From Lutraria lutraria (taxonomy: Eukaryota > Mollusca > Bivalvia > Venerida > Mactridae), in assembly GCA_964023205.1 (NCBI GenBank), contig OZ026844.1, positions 37,199,963 through 37,263,962 of the forward strand: a stretch of 64,000 nucleotides of DNA. Direction: 5' to 3'. How positions within the stretch are numbered: the stretch's first letter is position 1; the number at the start of each line of letters is the position of its first letter. This document shows, one piece after another, positions 25,101 through 37,100 of the stretch. The notes under the pieces were generated by a model. That model was not told where the DNA came from and searched no databases. It saw only the letters and a list, made by a program, of their open reading frames with translations. Made by a program: the position numbers and the translations under genes.

Positions 25101-28100
25101 TGTCTTAATGTGGGCTCTTTGTAAACTTTTTTTCATCAAGTCATTTGTTTAACACCTACTTGCAGGTTAATAATCTGCTAAATTGCTATCAACCACATGT
25201 TTGTGCAGTTTCTTTTCTACAAAGTGTAACTTCATCATACCAGCAATCAGGTTGTCGCACGAGAAAGCTTTGTGATAAAATCAGCTCTGAAATAATACAT
25301 TATTAAGTGGTCTTGATTTTTTTTTATTTCTGTAACATGAGCTGGAACTTTCTAAGGCTGTTCGCATAAAATTTTAATAGATGATGTACGTATTAAAGGA
25401 AATAAATGGAAGATAACACTGATATTTCAGGTGTGTGTCATAGTGGCCCTCACAAGTTTAGCTGTCATAGTGGACCATGTGTTAATATAACTCAACGTTG
25501 TGATGGTCATGATGATTGTGGAGATGGTAGCGACGAATTTAATTGTTGTAAGAAAATTTACATTTCCGATAAACTTTAATGTTTTGTTTTGTTGATAATC
25601 TTTTACGTGGTGAGAAATAAAAACAAGCACATACCTTTTGTCCGCCACATGTTGTTTACTTAACAGCTAGCATATTTTTATATGTTTGTTTATAGTGCGA
25701 TTTTATTAACCTGTCAAAGCTGAATAATTACTCGGTTTCTGGATGCGATTATTTTTAGCTTCGTACAACAATCGATAGTTTTCGTTTATTTTACCGTTAT
25801 GGAATGTTCCAATCAACGTGTTTATACGAAAATTAAGTATAACTTACGAAAGTAATCGAATCTCACCGAAGATAAACATAAATGTAATCATCGACCGTAT
25901 CATTATGCAGCTTTGACAGTTTAATAAAGTCGCTCTATACATATACGCTAATGTCCAAAGGGTAAAGTGTCATAGGAAGAGGAAAATAATGTATCCAATG
26001 CGGGGCTCGAACTTGCAAGTCAGATGCTTTCACAACTGAGCTAATCGGGCTGGTTAATATCCCAGTCAATTTATAAACACAATGTACCATGCCGCTACAC
26101 AACTCACAGATGGTTAATATCCCAGTCAATTTATAAACACAATGTACCATGCCGCTACACAACTCACAGATGGTTAATATCCCAGTCAATTTATAAACAC
26201 AATGTACCATGCCGCTACACAACTCACAGATGGTTAATATCCCAGTCAATTTATAAACACAATGTACCATGCCGCTACACAACTCACAGATGGTTAATAT
26301 CCCAGTCAATTTATAAACACAATGTACCATGCCGCTACACAACTCACAGATGGTTAATATCCCAGTCAATTTATAAACACAATGTACCATGCCGCTACAC
26401 AACTCACAGATGGTTAATATCCCAGTCAATTTATAAACACAATGTACCATGCCGCTACACAACTCACAGATGGTTAATATCCCAGTCAATTTATAAACAC
26501 AATGTTATTACTAGATAGTATATTGTATTACATTTTATCAAGTGGTAGTCTTCTCGTTCAGTAGAATAAAACGGAAGCGAATAAACCACACATAATGGCC
26601 AACTGAAGGTTCGAATATTTACAGTTCATGCTGTACATGAAAATCAACACGGTCATAACACTCAAGAATCGCAGACTGCATATAACGCCGAATTCGATTA
26701 GAAAAAATGTATTGGATTTATAATCTTGAGACGTCCCTATGAACACCCCTTACACTACAAACACTAAGATCGTGGTGTAAAAGGTCCAAGTACATGTATG
26801 CAAAACGTAATGATTAAGGGAACTTATTGATACTAATATATTTTGATTAAAACAATAGCCGAGTATTCAGATGCTTGATGATTCGTTAATTGTTTAAACC
26901 AAAATCTTTTCTAGACGGCTGCACTTGTGACAAGTCCAAATTTACATGTAACGCTTCTAATACGTGCACATGTTTAGACCCTAAAGTTATATGTGATGGT
27001 CATAACAACTGTAGTAATGGAGAAGATGAGATTAATTGTCATATGCCAATGACAACAAGTAAGTACATAAACAAAATACATGTAATGTTCATGTCATAGG
27101 CTTTTATGGATAATAGCCATTCGTCATTCACCAGGCATCGGTGTCCATCTTAACAATACACTCCTCCACTAAAGTAAGCTGCCAGGCATTTACCAAACTT
27201 GCCTATAAATTTATAAAATGGTAAAATCTGTTCAAATATAACCATTCAGTCACTTTATGGTGTTATCAGAAATAGAATAGAAAAACAATTAAGACCGTCT
27301 TCTCATGCACCAATATGCAGTGCAACCTCTACAAAGCAACACCCTTTGGGAGAAGAGAAGCATAGTTATGTTATTGTTGAGATGTTGTTGCTCTACAGAG
27401 GGTAAATTAATAGTTAAATGGTATAGTTGGGATAAATTATGCTCAAGAGAAGGCCGCTCTGGAGAGGTTGCACTGTATGTATCTCAACCTTGGTCTGTAG
27501 TATCATGTACAAATATATGTATCTTAACCAAACTTGGGTCTGTTGTATCATGTACCATTTTGTGTATTTTAAGTTTTTAACCAAACTTATTCTATATAAA
27601 AAAATTTTTGTATCATGTATTAATATAATTATTTATCCCGCTATCACGCTCATTAGGTGCAGGAGATAGCCCTGCAGGATAAACTTATCTATCTCCCCGT
27701 CAGTGCGTCACGTGATTAAAATACAAATCATTTTAAGATTCCCACGCTCTGTTAAAGCTAAAATAGAGATTTTTATACTTGTTGTCATATGTGAACTGCA
27801 TTAATGATATTTTGAGTATTAAATATTAAACCTTTAAATGCGTTGTTTCCATTTTAAAGGATGTAAAGCTCCGTGTGACGTCATAAGTGACGTCACAAAC
27901 GAAAATACATTAGTGCACGTTACATCACATATAATTTAGCGAAAAAGAACGGATTTCAGTAAAAATGTAGTGTTGTAGTAAACTTAATGAGAATAGCAGG
28001 ATAAAATCGAATACATGGTTGGTGTCGGAGATGGAGACGGTTTATCCGGTTCGCTGCGAAAGCGAATCTTGGCTCGCTAAAGCTCGCCAAGATACGCTTT

Positions 28101-31100
28101 CTCACTCACCGGATAAACCTTCTCCATCTCCGGCACCAACCATGTATTCTCTATGTATTTTAACCATTTTTATTTGGTCTATTGTTTCATTGGATGGTCA
28201 TATCTCAGGTTTGTGAAAATAAATAAAGTACCTTTAAATGTTCTTAGCTATTAATAACAATAATTAACACCTTAAAATAATTTCTTCTCATAAATCATTT
28301 GATAGGTCTCCACTGAAAGTGGCAACCTTTTATGGTCCAGTTTAAATTGATCAAACTTCGCTCAGTATTATTTAGGGATCAGCAGACCTAAAGTAGAAAA
28401 TGAAACTTTAAACGTATTGTCCTGGATATTCACTGCATAGTCTGTTGCAACTTGCAACCATGTAAATGTTGGATTAATTCTCTGGTGAGCGACTTAGTAC
28501 CATCATGGCCGTTCATACTTACTTTATAGTGGACATGTAGTACATTGGGTCTGATCAACATTTTCCATTATGGTGGTTATCTTTATTAGGATTGCAATAA
28601 ACGATATATTCAGAAAAAATGTATTACCTTCATGTACAAGGCATTTTGTTCGTGTTACGCCACCATAATTTATGTATGTTTTCTTTGTGTTGTAACACTA
28701 TACGAAAAGAAATTAGGGATTATGTACGGTTTGCTTAATTGTTTGAGCATGTGCCCTATACATTGCATTTGTGGTCTCTGTATCCGAAACTCGCTCATGA
28801 ATACCTTTTAGATGCACATTGACTGAACATAACACAGGTAACCTTTCACTTCATTCTGCCAGTTGATGGTAAGATGTAAGATAAGGATATTTGTTGTTTT
28901 TCCATTCAACAATGATCGTTTGTTACACATTTAATGTTGATAACGACGTTGAAAACAGTGGTAACATATTTGCCATGCCATTTAATTGTGATAATTTGAA
29001 GGCTACACAAACCATTGCATTTGATTTATAAACCGAAAGTAGAACAGTCTTCATTACCGTGGCATTTCTACAATCTCAAATGGTGACGGAGCTAGGGTGA
29101 CATAAGTGTTTTTCATTTAATAAACGAGGCACATGATTTGTAATACTCTTCCAAACGGGAAAGGAAACGTTCTGAAAATTTAAAATGAAAATGCACTTAT
29201 AAACTGAAACATATTCGAAGCATTTGGTAATTTTGCGGCAACATGCAAGCTGCGTATGTATTGTACAGTTTTAGATATTGCCAAATTCGGATGAGTCTGA
29301 TTTTACACAAAAGTGAAACATTCGTTGTGTTTGATCAACGGCTCATTTAGACGTATAAGCGTGTATCAAAAATCAATGTGTAGAGAGTGTTTTAACGAAA
29401 AGTATGGGCTTATCAATAAGTATTGTGTCATTCAAATTGTCAGTAATTGTTGGGTGTTGTTTTGAACATAATTTGTAGTTTATCGTATGCTGTAACAATT
29501 ATACAGTATAACATAGTTACATTGAACTTCGAAATAGTAAAGCATCGATACAGAAGTATGAATTTATTTCCTCCGTGCACATTCTTCTTATTTCAATGTT
29601 TAAATATAGTAAGATATTGGGATGTAATTGCACAATTATTCTAAACCTGAATAATTCACTATAACTATATAATCAATAAAGATGAAAAATCACCAAACAC
29701 GAAACATGAAAACGATTAATTTATTATATCTACGTTTCGCCGCATTGGCTTCTTCAGGATAATAAATAAAAATTTCTATAACTATATACTAACTTTACAG
29801 CTTTGATAGTTTCAGTTACAATACGGATGATCATTTCTATTTCAGCTACTGTCCAAATGTCGACCACTACACCGTTCATATTAGGTAGGCTTACAGTTGT
29901 TTTTTTCATCATTATTAAAAGTGTGATTAAGGGTCAGTATTAGTTTACATGATTGTCGGATATAAATGAATTATTGCGGTAAAAACTACTTCGAAATAAT
30001 TATCTCTGTTTAATTTGGGTCTGTAGTTATCGGCTGAGTAAGTAAGATGAAGCGGTATGTCGAATTAATGTAGTAAGCGTTACCTGTGATTCTGTTTTCT
30101 TTGTTTCCTACCATTCGTAAAAGCTTAATTAACAAATAAATTGCTGAAATTTAAATGATAGTGTATATATAAGGAATGAATGAATAAAGGTCTGTACTTA
30201 ATTGTTTATTGTTGACATCAATAAAAAAGACCAGTGGATAAAGGTAGCGAAGTGAATACATTATTTATTTATTCAATAATTGAGATGGCCTCATTTTTTA
30301 CTTAATAAACCAAAAATAAATCACCGGATGAAGGTTACATTTTCTCTCCCATCAACTAGAAATGTAACTTGGCACATATCTTGTCTACGTTTGATATTGC
30401 TCTACCACAGTCAGGATTGTTTTTATACAATCAACGGTCGGTTCGTTCGTTTTGATGCTTTGTCAGATTACAGTTTATGCCATCATTGTTTAAAAACAGA
30501 TTTGTATCAAAGAGTGGTGCCATATAGATATGAATAAAAAAACCTAAAAGTAACATCGGAATGACTTCTAAAGTTGGGTTTAATTACTGTTAATATTGTG
30601 ATTGCATGTTTCGTCAGGCGACTTTTCAGTGCTGTAAAGAAATATAAATGTATGTATATACATCAATTTTCAGAGACAACAACCACACATGGTGCTGCTA
30701 CTACCACTACAATAACTGAAGGTAATGTATCATTTGTATTGTTAGAATTGTGTTTATTTACTCCATGTAACATTTCTTGTGGTGTTGATCTCAAAAACCG
30801 GCTGATGTCCCTATTTCCTCACGTCGTTTGATTAAGGCTTGTTCACTCAAATTGATCCAACTATAACACGTACCTTAGCAAATAACTTGCGTACGTTTAT
30901 CAACGCTCTTACACAGCCTAAACTGTTGCTAAATGATCAACGAAGGGTTTGTTTGCTTTGATGTTGTACCATAACAGGGTTTGTTTCACTTAGTTACATA
31001 TTTGAATGATAGAATGGCGCCGTGTGTGAAATAAAGTAATAAATCACATTTGCATTACTATTTTACAAGACTGCATTAACATTTCGAGACGAAATAATCC

Positions 31101-34100
31101 GGCATGTTTTTTCTTTTAATTAAAGTAAGAATTTAAGTAAATACAGCCAAACCCGTGTTAGCATCCACCTCCTAATAATGGCCATCCTGTGAATAAAAGC
31201 CAGTCTTTTAAGAACCGTCACTGATTATTTAGAACAAAATTGTTTTTTAATAAAGTCTATCGGTCATTGAAGGCCACATTGTATCATCCCAAGGTGGATG
31301 GTCTTTGTTTACATGTTTGACTGTGTATATATATATACATATATAATGAAAAATAATTAACGTTTCACAGGTATTATAATTATTTCATTTAATAGCCGAC
31401 CGGTTTCGTCATTAGACTCATAAGGGCAATAATACTAAAATGGCGTCAAAACTACGTAAATACTACTGAAAGTTTGCAAAGCACCGAGAATCACCACAGT
31501 ATACAGTCTGAACTTTTGATGTTCATGAACAGTTCTTAAGTTTCATGAATTGTTTACAGACTTCAGTTGATGAACAGTTCATGAAACTCAGGTTCATGAG
31601 CTGTTGATGAGTTATATTGATGTACCTTTGATTAACTTTGATGAAAAATTCATGAAATTTCATACACTGTTAATGAACATCATCAGTTCATGAACAAATT
31701 CTCAACAGGAGTGTTGTCTTAATTATGAATTATGATTTGAGGGTCAAATATATTGTCTTGAAAAAGTACATCTTCAAGCCAATTAACCACAATTATCAAG
31801 GAAAAGTTACATTCTAAAAGTCATGACATACAGTGAGAAATTAATAACTGAAAACCAAACAAATTCAGTACGCTTTGATTTGTATACACACATTGAATTG
31901 TACTGAACTTCTGACCCTGTGTCATTCTGTAAACTCTCTACACTGAGATTGTGACACTAATTTTGTGAATGAAACTATTTCTAGTATGTAGTAAATCTTG
32001 TCACCAGGACAGAATATGAATGAACTTTAGCGTAGATGAATACTTAATCATTATACTTGATAGTTTTACGGTTTAAATTGCCAGAATATTTTCCGTGCTT
32101 TCAAAATCAACAGAATAGAATCCCGCAAAATGTCTTCAACATTTATCAAAACTGCAACGACCGCAAGTGGTACTACTTTTCAACGCGGATGAGAGGCGTC
32201 ATTGTTTCGTCGCTACAAAATGTGGTGTATACCTATAGGAACTCTGTTACTAAAAAACGGATGGGGGCATACAACGACGGTGTCAAGCTGTTATCGACAG
32301 TAACGGGTTACATATCCGTTATTCAACCCAAATCGGTTCCATCGAATAGTTGTTTTTGTCAAATATTGATTTTCTTCACAAACATCAAGATACCTATCTT
32401 TATCATAATGCTATTAAAATTCTAAATAGTCCCTCAAAACACATTGCAATTATTTATGTATATACATTCTATATTGTAGAAGAATCTTATATGATAAGTC
32501 GTTACAATTTTAGATCGATGTCCGAGCAATATGGATAGTGAAGGGCAAATTCCCAGTTCCACCGAGTCCGATAGCGGAGCATCGAGTGTTACTGATGTCG
32601 TGATTGATGGCAAGACTGCTAATCCACAGGAGAATATTGTTGTCAAAGATGGAAGCAAAATTACCCTTGTCATTACCAAGGCAACTACGATAACGAATCT
32701 GATCATAAAAACTAAACGAGTGCGGTCAGTGACAATAGACACCCTGGAAGCAGCGGCCGACGGTGAAAACTTGATGACGGAAGCTAAGGTAAATGCCAGA
32801 TAAATGACCTGTCTTTCTCTGTCTGTCTGTTTGTCTGTCTTTGTGACCAAGTCGAGTGTGTTTGCTCATTACCTTAATATTTCAATCATGATTTATATAT
32901 GATGACTTTTTCAGACCACTACGCCTGTTGAAAAGGATATATTCGATGTTGATATCAGTGAATTGACGTCGAAACCGTTACGAAAGATCATTTTGACGTT
33001 GAATATTGATAAAATAGGCGGGTCAGAGGTTACTGCCGTCGAAGTCTTTGGATGTTTCCATCTTTATGGTAAACCTTCATAGTTAACACTTGTTTTCATA
33101 GTTAACTGGCTAAACTCACGTATCGTGATACGTTTTTTAACTTAACAATACTTGAGCTTTCCATAGCAGTCACTTGCTCGGAGCGCATGATTTTTTATGT
33201 GGACCAAAGTACCAACATTCTCTTCATCGGCCATGCAAAAATTGTCAAACAAGTTCCCGTTCCATGTTGCAGAGCTAGTCTATGAACGTTCATTTTTCTT
33301 GAGAACTTTTGTTTCTGCTCAAAATTCGTTCTTAAGTTTGCGATATAACAAAGAGGTCCCGATTTCAGTGACGTATGAATTTATATTATGTGATATCTTT
33401 TACAACACTTTTCAGGGACAACAACTACACAAGGTGCTGCTACTACCACTACAACAACTGAAGGTAATGTATCATTAATTTTGTATTGTTAGAATTGTAC
33501 GTATTTTCTGCATGTAACATTTCTTTTGGTGTTGATTTCAAAAGCCGGTTGATGTCCCTATTTCCTAATGTCGTTTAATAAGCCTTGATCATTCGAATTG
33601 ATCCAACTATAAAACGTACCTTAGCAAATCACTTGGGTACGTTTATCAACGCTCTTACACAGTCTAAATTGTTGCCAATTGATCAACGAAGGGTTTGTTT
33701 GCTTTGATGTTGTACCATAACAGGGTTTGTTTCACTTAGTTACATATTTGAATGATAGAATGGCGCCGTGTGTGAAATAAAGTAATAAATCACATTTGCA
33801 TTACTATTTTACAAGACTGCATTAACATTTCGAGACGAAATAATCCGGCATGTTTTTTCTTTTAATTAAAGTAAGAATTTAAGTAAATACAGCCAAACCC
33901 GTGTTAGCATCCACCTCCTAATAATGGCCATCCTGTGAATAAAAGCCAGTCTTTTAAGAACCGTCACTGATTATTTAGAACAAAATTGTTTTTTAATAAA
34001 GTCTATCGGTCATTGAAGGCCACATTGTATCATCCCAAGGTGGATGGTCTTTGTTTACATGTTTGACTGTGTATATATATATACATATATAATGAAAAAT

Positions 34101-37100
34101 AATTAACGTTTCACAGGTATTATAATTATTTCATTTAATAGCCGACCGGTTTCGTCATTAGACTCATAAGGGCAATAATACTAAAATGGCGTCAAAACTA
34201 CGTAAATACTACTGAAAGTTTGCAAAGCACCGAGAATCACCACAGTATACAGTCTGAACTTTTGATGTTCATGAACAGTTCTTAAGTTTCATGAATTGTT
34301 TACAGACTTCAGTTGATGAACAGTTCATGAAACTCAGGTTCATGAGCTGTTGATGAGTTATATTGATGTACCTTTGATTAACTTTGATGAAAAATTCATG
34401 AAATTTCATACACTGTTAATGAACATCATCAGTTCATGAACAAATTCTCAACAGGAGTGTTGTCTTAATTATGAATTATGATTTGAGGGTCAAATATATT
34501 GTCTTGAAAAAGTACATCTTCAAGCCAATTAACCACAATTATCAAGGAAAAGTTACATTCTAAAAGTCATGACATACAGTGAGAAATTAATAACTGAAAA
34601 CCAAACAAATTCAGTACGCTTTGATTTGTATACACACATTGAATTGTACTGAACTTCTGACCCTGTGTCATTCTGTAAACTCTCTACACTGAGATTGTGA
34701 CACTAATTTTGTGAATGAAACTATTTCTAGTATGTAGTAAATCTTGTCACCAGGACAGAATATGAATGAACTTTAGCGTAGATGAATACTTAATCATTAT
34801 ACTTGATAGTTTTACGGTTTAAATTGCCAGAATATTTTCCGTGCTTTCAAAATCAACAGAATAGAATCCCGCAAAATGTCTTCAACATTTATCAAAACTG
34901 CAACGACCGCAAGTGGTACTACTTTTCAACGCGGATGAGAGGCGTCATTGTTTCGTCGCTACAAAATGTGGTGTATACCTATAGGAACTCTGTTACTAAA
35001 AAACGGATGGGGGCATACAACGACGGTGTCAAGCTGTTATCGACAGTAACGGGTTACATATCCGTTATTCAACCCAAATCGGTTCCATCGAATAGTTGTT
35101 TTTGTCAAATATTGATTTTCTTCACAAACATCAAGATACCTATCTTTATCATAATGCTATTAAAATTCTAAATAGTCCCTCAAAACACATTGCAATTATT
35201 TATGTATATACATTCTATATTGTAGAAGAATCTTATATGATAAGTCGTTACAATTTTAGATCGATGTCCGAGCAATATGGATAGTGAAGGGCAAATTCCC
35301 AGTTCCACCGAGTCCGATAGCGGAGCATCGAGTGTTACTGATGTCGTGATTGATGGCAAGACTGCTAATCCACAGGAGAATATTGTTGTCAAAGATGGAA
35401 GCAAAATTACCCTTGTCATTACCAAGGCAACTACGATAACGAATCTGATCATAAAAACTAAACGAGTGCGGTCAGTGACAATAGACACCCTGGAAGCAGC
35501 GGCCGACGGTGAAAACTTGATGACGGAAGCTAAGGTAAATGCCAGATAAATGACCTGTCTTTCTCTGTCTGTCTGTTTGTCTGTCTTTGTGACCAAGTCG
35601 AGTGTGTTTGCTCATTACCTTAATATTTCAATCATGATTTATATATGATGACTTTTTCAGACCACTACGCCTGTTGAAAAGGATATATTCGATGTTGATA
35701 TCAGTGAATTGACGTCGAAACCGTTACGAAAGATCATTTTGACGTTGAATATTGATAAAATAGGCGGGTCAGAGGTTACTGCCGTCGAAGTCTTTGGATG
35801 TTTCCATCTTTATGGTAAACCTTCATAGTTAACACTTGTTTTCATAGTTAACTGGCTAAACTCACGTATCGTGATACGTTTTTTAACTTAACAATACTTG
35901 AGCTTTCCATAGCAGTCACTTGCTCGGAGCGCATGATTTTTTATGTGGACCAAAGTACCAACATTCTCTTCATCGGCCATGCAAAAATTGTCAAACAAGT
36001 TCCCGTTCCATGTTGCAGAGCTAGTCTATGAACGTTCATTTTTCTTGAGAACTTTTGTTTCTGCTCAAAATTCGTTCTTAAGTTTGCGATATAACAAAGA
36101 GGTCCCGATTTCAGTGACGTATGAATTTATATTATGTGATATCTTTTACAACACTTTTCAGGGACAACAACTACACAAGGTGCTGCTACTACCACTACAA
36201 CAACTGAAGGTAATGTATCATTAATTTTGTATTGTTAGAATTGTACGTATTTTCTGCATGTAACATTTCTTTTGGTGTTGATTTCAAAAGCCGGTTGATG
36301 TCCCTATTTCCTAATGTCGTTTAATAAGCCTTGATCATTCGAATTGATCCAACTATAAAACGTACCTTAGCAAATCACTTGGGTACGTTTATCAACGCTC
36401 TTACACAGTCTAAATTGTTGCCAATTGATCAACGAAGGGTTTGTTTGCTTTGATGTTGTACCATAACAGGGTTTGTTTCACTTAGTTACATATTTGAATG
36501 ATAGAATGGCGCCGTGTGTGAAATAAAGTAATAAATCACATTTGCATTACTATTTTACAAGACTGCATTAACATTTCGAGACGAAATAATCCGGCATGTT
36601 TTTTCTTTTAATTAAAGTAAGAATTTAAGTAAATACAGCCAAACCCGTGTTAGCATCCACCTCCTAATAATGGCCATCCTGTGAATAAAAGCCAGTCTTT
36701 TAAGAACCGTCACTGATTATTTAGAACAAAATTGTTTTTTAATAAAGTCTATCGGTCATTGAAGGCCACATTGTATCATCCCAAGGTGGATGGTCTTTGT
36801 TTACATGTTTGACTGTGTATATATATATACATATATAATGAAAAATAATTAACGTTTCACAGGTATTATAATTATTTCATTTAATAGCCGACCGGTTTCG
36901 TCATTAGACTCATAAGGGCAATAATACTAAAATGGCGTCAAAACTACGTAAATACTACTGAAAGTTTGCAAAGCACCGAGAATCACCACAGTATACAGTC
37001 TGAACTTTTGATGTTCATGAACAGTTCTTAAGTTTCATGAATTGTTTACAGACTTCAGTTGATGAACAGTTCATGAAACTCAGGTTCATGAGCTGTTGAT

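Larger units (their letters stand above)
27059..29845 (+). other. Intron 32 (2.8 kb) with several repeats
   Basis: The longest intron before the array. It holds a MITE (27314-27478), a pair of CRE palindromes (27876-27895), a 141-bp palindrome (28009-28149) and a hammerhead-like motif (29721-29767). The stretch 28200-29700 shows nothing recognisable. Confidence 0.6.

Noticed and set aside
25935..26489. Minus-strand open frame of 184 codons with a repeated peptide
   Set aside because: It is the translation of an intronic 60-bp minisatellite plus part of a SINE; the period is a multiple of three, which keeps the frame open without selection.
28019..28216. Short + strand frame across the palindrome
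   Set aside because: It is a by-product of the palindrome and has no splice sites or homologous domain.
32057..32425. + strand 122-codon open frame repeated in every unit
   Set aside because: It lies in the intron upstream of exon A, has no domain-like pattern, and its repetition simply follows the array. It is interrupted in unit 3 by the insertion without consequence for the cassette.
32434..32850. Minus-strand 138-codon open frame repeated in every array unit
   Set aside because: It lies antisense to exon A, whose + strand frame has consensus splice sites, matching phases and a plausible domain. The antisense frame spans both intron and exon and looks like a shadow.
33197..33478. 93-codon frame that includes linker exon C
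   Set aside because: Most of it is intron between exons B and C, and it reads exon C in a frame other than the phase-consistent one. The spliced model gives the Thr-rich linker that matches exon 34.
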